Both the position numbers and the translations under genes were made by a program. The notes below the pieces were generated by a model, which did not search any database, had not been told where the DNA came from, and saw nothing but the letters and a program-made list of their open reading frames with translations. DNA of 64,000 nt from Streptomyces sp. TN58 (GTDB lineage Bacteria > Actinomycetota > Actinomycetes > Streptomycetales > Streptomycetaceae): NCBI RefSeq assembly GCF_001941845.1, contig NZ_CP018870.1:5432001-5496000 (forward strand), given 5' to 3'. The first letter of the stretch is position 1; every line of letters begins with the position of its first letter. Shown here piece after piece: positions 37,189 to 45,945 of the stretch.

Positions 37189-37799
37189 CGCCCGCCTCCA
37201 CCGGAGGCGCCGGCGCCGGACGGCACGCAGTCGGCGTACGACGGCAGCAGCCCGGCCTCGCGGGCGGCGGCCAGCGTCGGCGCCACCCGGTCGCGCTCGG
37301 ACAGCACCGGGTCGCTCCCGCCCGGCAGCTCCAGGCCGAGCGCGGGGTCCAGCGGGTGCACGGCCCGCTCCCGGTCGGCCCGATAGGCCGCCGACAGCAG
37401 GTACACCATCACGGTGTCGTCCTCCAGCGCGGCGAACAGGTGCCCCACGCCCGGCGGCAGATAGAGCGCGGTGCCCGCCTCCGGGGAGAGCTCCACCCGC
37501 TCGCTGCGTCCGAAGGTGGGCGAGCCGAGCCGGAGGTCGACCACGACGTCCAGGGCCCGGCCGCCGGTGCAGAGCACGTACTTGGCCATCGACCCCGGTG
37601 TCGCCGTGTAGTGCACCCCGCGCACCACTCCGCGGCGCGACCGGCTGGTGCTGACCTGGGCGACCGGGAACAGCGGGCCGCCCAGCGCCGCGCCGAAGGC
37701 GGCCTCCTGATGCGGTGAGCGGAACGAGCCGCGCTCGTCGTGGAAGACGTCGGGCTCGAAGGCGTACGCGCCCTCGACCGCCAGCTGACGGGCCTTCAC
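37185..37799 (-). CDS. NDP-4-keto-6-deoxyhexose 3,5- or 5-epimerase (RmlC/EvaD-like cupin)
   Basis: A 204-aa cupin epimerase. The catalytic His is in VVRGVHY near residue 62, the strand with DVVVDLRLGSPTFGR is typical, and the Asp partner lies in HPLDPALGL near residue 155. It inverts C5 (and possibly C3), converting D to L sugars. This argues for an L-configured aminosugar such as rhodosamine rather than a D-sugar. It has GTGA overlaps with both neighbours. The C-terminus is Gly-rich (SGAGASGGGG). Confidence 0.88.
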   Translation of the reverse strand: MKARQLAVEGAYAFEPDVFHDERGSFRSPHQEAAFGAALGGPLFPVAQVSTSRSRRGVVRGVHYTATPGSMAKYVLCTGGRALDVVVDLRLGSPTFGRSERVELSPEAGTALYLPPGVGHLFAALEDDTVMVYLLSAAYRADRERAVHPLDPALGLELPGGSDPVLSERDRVAPTLAAAREAGLLPSYADCVPSGAGASGGGGR

Positions 37800-38548
37800 G
37801 CGACACCGCCGGGCCGGGTGGCGACGAACAGCCCCGGGCCGTAGAGCTCGTGCCGCACGTACGAGGGCTCCAGACCGGCCCGCAGGAAAGCGTCCCGGTA
37901 CTCCGTGCGCTCGAACAGGGTCATGACGTGCGTGTCGGTGAAGTGCTCGATGCCGGCGAGGGGGTCGGCGACGGTGTAGTGCACCTCCATCCGGCTGTTC
38001 CGGCCGTCGCGGACGGTGTGGGAGACCCGGGAGATGGTGCGCTCCCCGGACCGGACCACGTCGGCGCCGACCCAGCCGGGCCGGAAGCTCTCCGGGCACC
38101 ACCAGGGTTCGACGACGAGGACGCCGCCGGGCTCCAGGTGCGCGGCCAGGTTCGCGATCGCCGCGTCCAGGTCGGCGGCGGTCTCCAGGTAACCGACGGA
38201 GCTGAACATGCACGTCACGGCGGAGAAGGTGCGGCCGAGCCGGAAGTCGCGCATGTCGCCCTGCGTCAGCGGGACCCCGGGGTTGAGGCGGGCGGCGACG
38301 GCGAGCATGTCGGCGGACAGGTCCACCCCGGCCGTGTGGCCGAAGTGGCCCGCGTGCTCGGCCAGATGGGAGCCGGTGCCGCAGGCGACGTCCAGCAGCG
38401 ACCCCGCGGCCGGCGGCACCGGGGTGCGCTGCCCGACGAGTTCGCGCACGACGGCGGCCTCGGCCCGGTAGTCCTTGCCGCGGCCGTGGTAGAAGTCGTG
38501 GTAGACGTCGGCGCGGTGGTAGATGAGGGTGTCCGTGCTGGCGGGCAT
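37796..38548 (-). CDS. NDP-aminosugar N,N-dimethyltransferase (DesVI/TylM1-like)
   Basis: A 250-aa SAM methyltransferase with motif I LLDVACGTGSHL (about residues 49-60), then GVDLSADML and the diagnostic FSAVTCMFSSVGYL of DesVI/TylM1-type aminosugar N-methylases. It should methylate the 3-amino group twice. The start at 38548 follows AAAGGCACACC. The gene is separated from the upstream aminotransferase gene by a 270-bp gap that holds a MITE-like element, while its 3' end overlaps the epimerase (GTGA). Confidence 0.92.
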   Translation of the reverse strand: MPASTDTLIYHRADVYHDFYHGRGKDYRAEAAVVRELVGQRTPVPPAAGSLLDVACGTGSHLAEHAGHFGHTAGVDLSADMLAVAARLNPGVPLTQGDMRDFRLGRTFSAVTCMFSSVGYLETAADLDAAIANLAAHLEPGGVLVVEPWWCPESFRPGWVGADVVRSGERTISRVSHTVRDGRNSRMEVHYTVADPLAGIEHFTDTHVMTLFERTEYRDAFLRAGLEPSYVRHELYGPGLFVATRPGGVA

Positions 38549-38644
38549 GGTGTGCCTTTCGATCGGGCGGTGGGAGCGGCGGCTAGGGGGTGTCGTCGAA
38601 GTAGCGTCGGCCGCTTGCGAGGGACCTTCGCGGTCACAGCACTG

Positions 38645-38819
38645 GGGCGTGTTGCGAAAGTCCCGTCTGGCTCGCGGCGCCTGGCACGGCACCTCGCCGC
38701 GTTGTCGGGATCGCCCGCGTACGACCGGTACGCGGGCGACCCTCCGCCTTGCGAGGCACCGCACCAGACACCGCGAGCACCGCCCTGCGGGCGGACGACG
38801 CCACTTTCGCAACACGCCC
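38645..38819. mobile_element. MITE-like element with 17-bp terminal inverted repeats
   Basis: A 175-bp non-coding element bounded by GGGCGTGTTGCGAAAGT (38645-38661) and its perfect complement (38803-38819). An internal 11-bp hairpin (38712-38722/38728-38738) lies in the middle. Its right tip supplies the first base of the aminotransferase stop codon. The termini resemble those of IS5-type elements, which is an inference. A degraded relative in the opposite orientation lies at 56056-56153. It has no transposase. Confidence 0.75.
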
Positions 38820-39943
38820 TAGAGGGCCCGAAGGACCTCGTGGAGCGCGTCGATGACCTTGTCCTGCACGGCTTCCGGCAGCGACGGGTACATGGGCAGC
38901 GAGAAGATCTCCCCGGCCAGCCGTTCGGTGACCGGCAGCGAGCCGGCCTCCACACCGAGGTGGGCGAAGCCGCGCATCGTGTGGACCGGCCACGGATAGC
39001 TGATGTTGAGGGAGATGTCGTAGCGCTCCTTGAGGGCGCTGAGGATCTCGTCGCGGCGCGGGTGGCGCACCACGTACACGTAGTACACGTGCTCGTTGCC
39101 CGCGGCCGTGGCGGGCAGGGTCAGCCCGCCCGCCCCGCACAGGTCCGCGAGCCCCTCGGCGTAGCGCCGCGCCACCCGTCGCCGGCCCGCGACGTAGGCG
39201 TCGAGCCGGGTCAGCTTGCGGCGCAGGATCTCGGCCTGGACCTCGTCGAGCCGGCTGTTGTGGCCGGGCGTCCGCTCGACGTAGTACACCTCCTCCATGC
39301 CGTAGTACCGCAGCCGGCGCAGCGCGCGGTCGGTGTCGGCGGACCCGGTCAGGACGGCCCCGCCGTCGCCGTACGCCCCCAGCACCTTGGTCGGGTAGAA
39401 GGAGAACGCCGCGGCGTCGCCCATGGTCCCGGCCGGAGCCCCGTGGTGCCGGGCGCCGTGGGCCTGCGCGCAGTCCTCCACGATCGCCAGCCCGTGCCGG
39501 TCGGCCAGGCGCCGCAGCGGATCCATGTCCACGCACTGGCCGTACAGGTGCACCGGCAGCAGCGCCTTGGTTCGCGGGGTGATCGCGGCGGCCACCTGGT
39601 CGGTGTCCATCAGGTGGTCCTCGGCGCGGACGTCGACGAAGACGGGGACGGCGCCTGCCGCGTCGATCGCGACGACGGTCGGGGCGGCGGTGTTCGACAC
39701 CGTGACGACCTCGTCGCCGCGGCCGACACCCAGGGACTCCAGTGCCAGCTGGACCGCGTTGGTGCCGTTGTCGACGCCGACGCAGTGGGGCAGGCCGTGG
39801 CGGGCGGCGAACTCGGCCTCGAACCCGCGCACGCTCTCGCCCAGCACCAGCCGGCCGCTTGCGAAGACCTGCTGGACGGCGTCGAGGATGTCCTCCCGCT
39901 CCGCCTCGTACTCCGGCAGGTAGTCCCAGACATGGGTGGTCAC
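38819..39943 (-). CDS. NDP-3-keto-6-deoxyhexose 3-aminotransferase (DegT/DnrJ/EryC1 family)
   Basis: A 374-aa PLP-dependent sugar aminotransferase. The PLP Lys is in [15 protein letters not shown] near residue 185, and the cofactor-binding Asp/Gln is in [11 protein letters not shown]. The motif set fits C3-transaminases such as DesV, TylB and DnrJ, more than C4 enzymes. It follows the 2,3-dehydratase gene with a GTGA overlap, so the pathway should deoxygenate C2 and then aminate C3. Its stop codon coincides with the tip of the MITE-like element. Confidence 0.9.
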   Translation of the reverse strand: MTTHVWDYLPEYEAEREDILDAVQQVFASGRLVLGESVRGFEAEFAARHGLPHCVGVDNGTNAVQLALESLGVGRGDEVVTVSNTAAPTVVAIDAAGAVPVFVDVRAEDHLMDTDQVAAAITPRTKALLPVHLYGQCVDMDPLRRLADRHGLAIVEDCAQAHGARHHGAPAGTMGDAAAFSFYPTKVLGAYGDGGAVLTGSADTDRALRRLRYYGMEEVYYVERTPGHNSRLDEVQAEILRRKLTRLDAYVAGRRRVARRYAEGLADLCGAGGLTLPATAAGNEHVYYVYVVRHPRRDEILSALKERYDISLNISYPWPVHTMRGFAHLGVEAGSLPVTERLAGEIFSLPMYPSLPEAVQDKVIDALHEVLRAL

Positions 39944-41304
39944 TCGTCGTCCTCCTTGTAGAAGCCCGCGAACGTCAGCAGGCTCCGGGCCTCGACGTTC
40001 AGGTGGTTGCCGTAGCGCACGAAGTCGGTGAGCTGGCGCAGGGTGATCCAGGCGTAGTCGTCGGGCACGTCCAGCGGGAAGCCGTCCGCGGCCTCGACCA
40101 GCAGGTAGCGGTTCTGCGCGTGGTAGAAGCGGCCGCCCTCCTCGGAGTGGACCCGGTCGAAGCGGATCCGCTCCGGGGGCGCGTCCAGCACCTCCGCGAG
40201 GAACCGCGGCCGGCGCTCCTCGGGCAGGCCGCGGTAGCTGTCGGGCTGGCACTGCACGGTCGGGGCCATCTCCACGCCGTCGAAGCCGCCCGTCTCCGTC
40301 CGGGCCTGCATCAGGACGTGCAGCACACCCCCGATCCGGCGGACCAGGAAGGCGATGACGCCCTGGCTGCGCGGTTCGAACATGGGCTGGTGCCAGCGCG
40401 CCACCTCCCGGCTGTCGGTCTCGACGGACACCCCGATGACGGCGAAGTGCAGGTCCCGGTCGTGGACCACGGCACCGTCGCGCCGGTTCCACCCGTCGAC
40501 CTTGGTGAGCGGGATCAGCTGCCGGGTCAGCGTGCAGCGGTTCTTGGCCTCGGTGAACCAGCTCAGCAGGTGGGTGGTGTCGTGCAGGGCCACGTTGCCG
40601 GGCGCCCAGGACCGGGCCAGCGCGCCGCGGAAGGTGTCCGCGACCAGGTCGGCGTCGCGGTCGCGCCAGGAAGCGGCCCCGGCAAGCACCGTGCGGGTGT
40701 CCATGTTGACCAGGTTCGGCTCGCGCAGCAGCAGGGCGATCTGCTCGAAGTCCAACCAGCAGAAGTCCTCCAGCACGGGGACGTCGACGTCCGCGTCGAC
40801 CTGCACGATCATGTTGCGGTTGCGCTTGGCCAGGAACCAGGACGCCTGCTCGGACTGCAGGACGTCCGACAGGACCCGCCCCGAACGCGGCGCCGTGAAG
40901 TACTCCAGGTAGGGGACCGACCTGCCGCCGTGCGCACCGGTGAAGTTGGAGCGGGTCGCCTGCACGGTCGGCGAGAGCTGGAGGCCGTTGACGTTGCCCG
41001 GCTCCATCTTGACCTGGAGCAGGAAGTGCGGGACGCCCGCGAACTCCTTGACCAGGATGCCGAGGACGCCCTGCTCGGGCTGGACGATGATCGGCTGCTG
41101 CCAGGCGCCCACCTCCCGGCCGGAGTCCGCGACGTCCAGCCCCTCGACGGTGAAGAACCGCCCGGTGCGGTGGACGAGGTTGCCGGAGTCGGGATCGGTG
41201 CGCCAGCCGTCGAGGGCTTCGAGCGGGATCCGATCCACCCGGTAGCCGTGGGCACGGCGCCGCCCCGCGTACCAGTCATGGAATTCAGCTATGCCGGAGA
41301 ACAC
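39940..41304 (-). CDS. NDP-hexose 2,3-dehydratase
   Basis: A 454-aa enzyme of the TylX3/EryBVI/DnmT family that removes the C2 hydroxyl of NDP-4-keto-6-deoxyglucose to give a 2-deoxy-3,4-diketo sugar. It shows the family's internal duplication: the same pattern (WHQP..., G-V-F-LV-, ExGxxNGxQLSPTVQ) occurs near residues 60-130 and 280-350. GTG 41304 is preceded by GAAGGGTGG. It is the first gene of the sugar operon. The divergent intergenic region carries SARP heptads at 41457-41496. Confidence 0.93.
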   Translation of the reverse strand: MFSGIAEFHDWYAGRRRAHGYRVDRIPLEALDGWRTDPDSGNLVHRTGRFFTVEGLDVADSGREVGAWQQPIIVQPEQGVLGILVKEFAGVPHFLLQVKMEPGNVNGLQLSPTVQATRSNFTGAHGGRSVPYLEYFTAPRSGRVLSDVLQSEQASWFLAKRNRNMIVQVDADVDVPVLEDFCWLDFEQIALLLREPNLVNMDTRTVLAGAASWRDRDADLVADTFRGALARSWAPGNVALHDTTHLLSWFTEAKNRCTLTRQLIPLTKVDGWNRRDGAVVHDRDLHFAVIGVSVETDSREVARWHQPMFEPRSQGVIAFLVRRIGGVLHVLMQARTETGGFDGVEMAPTVQCQPDSYRGLPEERRPRFLAEVLDAPPERIRFDRVHSEEGGRFYHAQNRYLLVEAADGFPLDVPDDYAWITLRQLTDFVRYGNHLNVEARSLLTFAGFYKEDDE

Positions 41305-41456
41305 GCGGCCACCCTTCCGTGCGGAGAATCCCGTCCCATTCCCCGGAAGAATGCCTGCTTTCCGAGGAGAACAGCCTTTGTGCGGAATCGCATGGCGCCG
41401 ATCCTGCCAGACGATTTTCCTTGTGGTCACCCCGCGCGGGCTTCTGTATTCCTTTA

Positions 41457-41496
41457 CGAGCGGGACATGACCGGTATTCGAGCGGGGCCCGAGCGG
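41457..41496 (+). promoter_or_regulatory. SARP operator: four heptads at 11-bp period
   Basis: CGAGCGG occurs at 41457, 41479 and 41490, with TGACCGG at 41468, all exactly 11 bp apart. This is close to the TCGAGCG heptad of ActII-ORF4/DnrI sites. It lies between the sugar operon and beta-lactamase-family copy 2. Confidence 0.7.
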
Positions 41497-41590
41497 CGGT
41501 CGGATCATCACAGGTCGGAGCCGACCGAAAGCCGCCCCGGGGCCCACCCGAGCGGGGTGGCGGCACCTCCCTCGCGAAGGACGGAAGACT

Positions 41591-42757
41591 GTGCAGCAAT
41601 ATCCCCAGGCAGGGCTGGCCGAGGACGCGTTCGCCGACGTCGCGCGCGCCTTCGAGGAGAACTTCGCGGCGGGCGAGGAGGCGGGCGCCGCCGTCTGCGT
41701 CTACCACCGCGGCCGCCCGGTGGTCGACCTCTGGGGCGGCTGGGCCGACCCCGACCGCGCCGACCCCTGGCGGGCCGGCACCGTGGGCGTCCTCGCCTCC
41801 CCGACCAAGGCGCTGGTCACCGCGGCCTTCCTGCACCTGTGGCAGGAACAGGGCCTCGACCTGGACGAGCCGGTCGCCGCGCACTGGCCGGAGTTCGCCG
41901 CCAACGGCAAGGCGGCCATCACCCCCCGCATGATCCTCTCGCACCGCTCCGGCGTGGTCTGCCTCGACCACGCCCCGCTGTCGCTGGCGGCCCTGCGTGC
42001 CCACACTCCGGTGGCCGAGGCGCTGGCCGCGGCCCGCCCCGAGTGGGAGCCCGACACCGCGCACGGCTACCACGCCACCACCTACGGGCACCTGCTGAGC
42101 GAACTCGTCCGCCGCCGCACCGGCCTGACCGCGGGCCGCTACTTCGCCCGCCACCTGGCGGGACCCCTCGGCCTCGACGCGTACATCGGGCTGCCCGCCG
42201 GCTCCGACGCCCACCTCGCCACCATGCTGGAGTCCAAGGCGGAGGCCCTGATGGCCGGCGCCGACCCCGGTGAGGTCGTCGAGCTGCGCGACCCCACCAC
42301 GCTCACCTACCGGGCGACCATCGGCAGCATGTCCCAGGATCCGGCCGACCCGGCCGTCGAGGACCCCTCCTACGGCGGCCTCGCCAGCGCCCACGCCCTG
42401 GCCCGGCTCTTCGCCGCGCTCGTCGGAGAGGTCGACGGCATCCGCCTCATCGGCCAAGGCCTCACCGCCGAGCTGGCCCGACCGCACTCCAGCGGCACCT
42501 GCGAGGTCATGCTGACCCCCCTCACCTGGGGGCTCGGCGTACAGCTCGCGGACAGCGCGGTATTCCCCGCCGACGCGGGCCTGAAGAATTCCTTCGGGCT
42601 GAGCGGGGCCAACGGCGTCTTCACTTTCTCCGACCCCGATCGCGAGCTGGCATTCGGATACGTGCCGAATATGGGATCCGCGGTGATGGGCAGCATGGAC
42701 GGCAGGGTCCGCAGGCTTGCCGAGGCCGTTTTCCGCAGCGTCGACCGAATTCTGTGA
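41591..42757 (+). CDS. Serine beta-lactamase-family hydrolase/acyltransferase, copy 2
   Basis: A 388-aa paralog of the protein at 28101, with SPTK (Ser70, Lys73) and the Tyr motif GYHATTYGHL (Tyr160) both intact. It lacks a signal peptide. The two proteins align without gaps over the first ~221 residues, and 256 bp of DNA are almost identical, while the C-terminal halves differ more (copy 2 is 9 aa shorter). It is followed 33 bp later by the second glycosyltransferase gene, so it may act on a glycosylated intermediate. An acyl transferase or esterase role is an inference from the fold. Confidence 0.85.
   Translation: MQQYPQAGLAEDAFADVARAFEENFAAGEEAGAAVCVYHRGRPVVDLWGGWADPDRADPWRAGTVGVLASPTKALVTAAFLHLWQEQGLDLDEPVAAHWPEFAANGKAAITPRMILSHRSGVVCLDHAPLSLAALRAHTPVAEALAAARPEWEPDTAHGYHATTYGHLLSELVRRRTGLTAGRYFARHLAGPLGLDAYIGLPAGSDAHLATMLESKAEALMAGADPGEVVELRDPTTLTYRATIGSMSQDPADPAVEDPSYGGLASAHALARLFAALVGEVDGIRLIGQGLTAELARPHSSGTCEVMLTPLTWGLGVQLADSAVFPADAGLKNSFGLSGANGVFTFSDPDRELAFGYVPNMGSAVMGSMDGRVRRLAEAVFRSVDRIL
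41999..42254 (+). repeat. 256-bp near-identical tract shared with 28509-28764
   Basis: This is the partner of the tract in copy 1, with one mismatch. It encodes residues 137-221, including the Tyr motif. A second, shorter conserved block lies near 41858-41937. Confidence 0.9.
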
Positions 42758-42790
42758 ACCATCACACCGTCCGAATCTGAAGGAGTCCTC

Positions 42791-44014
42791 ATGCGGATCC
42801 TGTTCCCCGCCGCGCCGGGATACGGGCTGATGCTGCCGCTCGTGCCGCTCGTCTGGGCGGCGCGCGCGGCGGGCCACGAAATCCTGGTCGCCACCACCGC
42901 CCACATGGCGAAGGCGGCCGCCTGGGCGGGAGCGCCCGTGGTCGACGTGTTCCCCCTCCGCGACGTCGGCGAGGACCTGGTCGCCGGACCCGCCGCGCCC
43001 GGGTGCGACGACGGTCCCGGACTGCCCGAGGGGTACTGGGAACTCGCCCGCGCCATGCGGCCGTTCGAGCTGTTCACCCTCGCGATGACGCGGGGCACCG
43101 TCGAGGCTGGCCGGGACTTCGGTGCCGACCTCGTCGTCTACTGCTCCGACCACCAGGCCGGCAAACTGGCCGCCGTCGCCCTCGGCGTGCCCGCACTGGA
43201 GGTCGGCAACCGGGTGTCCTGGTCGATGCGCGATCCGGGGGTGCGCGAGGCCGCGCGGACCAACGCCCGCTTCGGTGTCGTCGCCGACGACAGCCCCGTC
43301 GTCCTGCGGCTGCGGGAGGAACTCGGCCTCGGCGAACGCGAACCGGACCTCCTCGGCCGGATCGACCCGCGCGCCCCCAGCCTCGGCGGCCTGGAGCACG
43401 AGGAGGCCGACCCGCACGACGGCGTGCCCTGGCTGCCGATGCGCTACGTGCCGTACAACGGCGGGGCCGTGCTGCCCGACTGGGCACTGCGCAAGGCCGC
43501 CAGGCCCCGCATCTGCCTCACCCTGGGCACCGTCGCCCCCCTGCTGCCGGGCGGCACCGACGCCCTACGGCTGCTGATCGACGCGCTCGCCGCGCTGGAC
43601 GCGGACGTGGTCCTCGCCGACGACGAGACCGACCTGAGCACGCTGGGCCCGCTGCCCGCCAACCTCATCCCGGCCGGCTTCGTACCGCTCTCCGGGATCC
43701 TGCGCGACTGCGCGCTCGTGGTCCACCACGGAGGGTCGGGCACCACCGCGGCCGCCCTGCACTACGGCGTGCCGCAACTGCTCGTCCCCAGCGGCGCGGA
43801 CAACGAACTGTGCGCCCGCCGGGTGACGGAGCGCGGGGTGGGCCTCGCCGTGGCACCGGCGACGGCTGACCCCGCCGGGATCGCAGCGGCCGCGGCGCGG
43901 CTGCTGACGGAGGAGTCCTTCCGGCACGCCGCCCGCCAGGTCCGCCAGGAGATGGCCGGACAGCCGTCCCCGGCCGAACTGATCGACCGGGTCACCGCAG
44001 GCGTGGCGGCCTGA
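42791..44014 (+). CDS. Glycosyltransferase 2 (GT-B, natural-product type)
   Basis: A 407-aa GT1-family protein with the N-terminal MRILFPAAPGYGLMLPLVPL and the donor-binding motif LVVHHGGSGTTAAALHYGVPQLLVP near residues 313-337. The HHGGSGTT pattern is the usual one, where glycosyltransferase 1 has HHGGGQTA. It is only distantly similar to the first enzyme, so two attachment steps, or one O- and one C-glycosylation, are possible. ATG 42791 follows AAGGAGTCC. It is co-transcribed with beta-lactamase copy 2 and ends before a 15-bp hairpin. Confidence 0.9.
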   Translation: MRILFPAAPGYGLMLPLVPLVWAARAAGHEILVATTAHMAKAAAWAGAPVVDVFPLRDVGEDLVAGPAAPGCDDGPGLPEGYWELARAMRPFELFTLAMTRGTVEAGRDFGADLVVYCSDHQAGKLAAVALGVPALEVGNRVSWSMRDPGVREAARTNARFGVVADDSPVVLRLREELGLGEREPDLLGRIDPRAPSLGGLEHEEADPHDGVPWLPMRYVPYNGGAVLPDWALRKAARPRICLTLGTVAPLLPGGTDALRLLIDALAALDADVVLADDETDLSTLGPLPANLIPAGFVPLSGILRDCALVVHHGGSGTTAAALHYGVPQLLVPSGADNELCARRVTERGVGLAVAPATADPAGIAAAAARLLTEESFRHAARQVRQEMAGQPSPAELIDRVTAGVAA

Positions 44015-44046
44015 GGGGCCGGTGTCGCGGTGCGCGCGCGAACGCC

Positions 44047-44082
44047 CGCGGGCGGGGCACCCCTTCAGGTGCCCCGCCCGCG
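44047..44082. terminator. 15-bp hairpin, bidirectional terminator
   Basis: The arms 44047-44061 and 44068-44082 (CGCGGGCGGGGCACC and complement) enclose a 6-nt loop between the convergent glycosyltransferase 2 and LLM oxidoreductase genes. Confidence 0.88.
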
Positions 44083-44114
44083 TTCCGTCATCTCCCGCGG
44101 TGCCCGCCGCGGCG

Positions 44115-45149
44115 TCAGCCGCGCACACCGGACCGGTCCAGTGCGGCCATCGCCCTTTCCAGCACCGTGATCCGCTCCTCGGTACTGCCGGCCATCGAGG
44201 AGATCATGATGCCGAGCGTGGTGACGCCCGCCTCCGCGTACTGCCGCATCCGCTCCGCGACCCGCTCCACCGGCCCGGTCAGCGCGGTCAGCTCCACGAA
44301 CCCGGCCGGCACCGCCGCCGCGGCTCCCGCCCGGTCTCCCGCGCGCGCCAGCCGGCCCACCTCGGCGGCCCCCGCCCCGAAGCCCAGCCGCGTCGCCAGC
44401 GCGATGTAGAAGTTCCGCTCGGGCGCCCCGATGCCCATGAGGTAGGCGTAGTGGGCCCGCAGCAGGTCGACGCACGCGCCGGTGTCCTCGCCGATCGCAG
44501 TCGCCAGGCAGGGCATCACGTCGAAGCCGGCCATCGGCTTCCCGGCCCGCGCCCGGCCCGCCTCGATGTGCGTGACCGACTCGGCAACCTGCTCGGGAGC
44601 GGCGAAGACCCCGATCCACCCGTCGGCGATCTCCCCGGCCAGCGCCAGGTTCCCCGGCCCGACCGCCCCCAGGTACACGGGTACGGGCGCACCCGCCGGT
44701 TCGGTGATCACGTGCAGCGGTGCCGCGCCGGAGCCGGAGGAGGGCAGCCGGTAGTGCCTGCCCTCGTAGCGGACCGGCTCACCCGTCAGGGCCCGCCGTA
44801 CGATCTCCACGTACTCGCGGGTGCGGGCCAGCGGCTCCGCGAACGGGACCCCGTACCAGCCCTCCGAGACATCCGGGTTGGACACTCCCAGGCCCAGCCG
44901 GAACCGGCCGCCCGAGAGCGACTGGAGGGTCGCGGCGGTCAGCGCGGCCAGTGCCGGGCTGCGGGCGGGGATCTGCATCACGGCGGAGCCGAGCGCGATC
45001 CGCCCGGTGCGCCCCGCGACGAGCCCGAGCACGCTGGCGGCGTCCGAGCGGTAGCCCTCGGGGGCCAGCGCCACGTCGTAGCCGAGCCTTTCGGCCGCCA
45101 CGGCCAGGTCCGCGGCGCCCTGGTAACTCAGGTTCACGCCAAGCTTCAC
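44115..45149 (-). CDS. LLM-class F420-dependent oxidoreductase
   Basis: A 344-aa luciferase-like TIM barrel protein (VKLGVNLSYQGAADLAVAAERLGYDVALAPEGY ... ALGSAVMQIPARSPA ... GGRFRLGLGVS). The sequence resembles F420-dependent reductases and monooxygenases rather than two-subunit bacterial luciferase. In this setting it could reduce an enone or quinone of the polyketide, or a sugar intermediate. The cofactor choice (F420 or FMN) cannot be proved from sequence. GTG 45149 follows GAGAGGACGAC. It is the last of three leftward genes (NTF2-like, SDR, LLM). Confidence 0.85.
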   Translation of the reverse strand: MKLGVNLSYQGAADLAVAAERLGYDVALAPEGYRSDAASVLGLVAGRTGRIALGSAVMQIPARSPALAALTAATLQSLSGGRFRLGLGVSNPDVSEGWYGVPFAEPLARTREYVEIVRRALTGEPVRYEGRHYRLPSSGSGAAPLHVITEPAGAPVPVYLGAVGPGNLALAGEIADGWIGVFAAPEQVAESVTHIEAGRARAGKPMAGFDVMPCLATAIGEDTGACVDLLRAHYAYLMGIGAPERNFYIALATRLGFGAGAAEVGRLARAGDRAGAAAAVPAGFVELTALTGPVERVAERMRQYAEAGVTTLGIMISSMAGSTEERITVLERAMAALDRSGVRG

Positions 45150-45163
45150 GGTCTGTCGTCCTC

Positions 45164-45895
45164 TCAGATCAGCAGGTGGGCGCCGCCGTCGGCCAGCACC
45201 ACCTCGCCGGTGGTGTAGGCCGCCCGGTGCAGGCCCACCACCAGCTCGGCGACGTCTTCCGGGGTGCCGGTGCGGCGCAACGGCACGGCCTCGCGCACCC
45301 GCTCGCGGATCTCGGTGAAGGTCTCCGTCCACGGGGTGTCGACGAGCCCGGGGGCGATGGCGTTCACCCGCACCTCCGGGCCGACGGAGGCCGCCAGCAG
45401 CCGGGTCATGTGGTTGACGGCGGCCTTGCTGACCGCGTACGGGATGGAACTGCCGGCGGGCCGGACGCCGGCGACGGAGGAGATGTTGACGACGTGGCCG
45501 GCGCCCGACGCGCGAAGGAGGGGCATCGCGGCCACGGTCGTCTGCCAGGTTCCGACGACGTTGACACCGAGGATGGTGCGCCACACGTCCCCGGTGACCG
45601 CATCGAGATCCGCGTGGGGGATGCCCCGTGTGACGCCGGCGTTGTTGACGAGCAGGTCGAGGGCGCCGTACTCCCCGGCGACCTCGTCCAGCAGCCGCCG
45701 CACCTGCTCCTCGTCGGAGATGTCGGCCTGGACGAAGCGCGCGTCGGGCAGGGACTCGGCCAGCCGGCGGCCCGCGTCGGCGCTCCTGGCGGCGTTGACC
45801 ACGACCGTCATCCCCTCGGCGGAGAGTCTGCGGGCGACGGCGGCCCCGATCCCGGACGAGGATCCGGTCACCAGGGCGACGGTTTTGCGGGACAT
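45164..45895 (-). CDS. Short-chain dehydrogenase/reductase (FabG-like)
   Basis: A 243-aa SDR with the cofactor motif VTGSSSGIG (residues 9-17), NNAG, catalytic Ser (INISSVAG) and YAVSK. It does not carry the ActIII signature, so it is a tailoring reductase, not the C9 ketoreductase. Possible roles are stereospecific reduction of a side-chain ketone, as in pyran-ring formation of benzoisochromanequinones, or reduction of a sugar ketone. ATG 45895 follows GAAGGGAGAAAC. It lies between the NTF2-like and LLM genes, with a 14-bp gap to the LLM gene. Confidence 0.88.
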   Translation of the reverse strand: MSRKTVALVTGSSSGIGAAVARRLSAEGMTVVVNAARSADAGRRLAESLPDARFVQADISDEEQVRRLLDEVAGEYGALDLLVNNAGVTRGIPHADLDAVTGDVWRTILGVNVVGTWQTTVAAMPLLRASGAGHVVNISSVAGVRPAGSSIPYAVSKAAVNHMTRLLAASVGPEVRVNAIAPGLVDTPWTETFTEIRERVREAVPLRRTGTPEDVAELVVGLHRAAYTTGEVVLADGGAHLLI

Positions 45896-45945
45896 GGCGG
45901 GGGTTTCTCCCTTCGGAGGGGGACCGGCCGGCGCGGGGCGGCCGC

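Noticed and set aside
38645..38819. Intact insertion sequence between the sugar genes
   Set aside because: The element is only about 175 bp and has no coding capacity, so it is at most a MITE.
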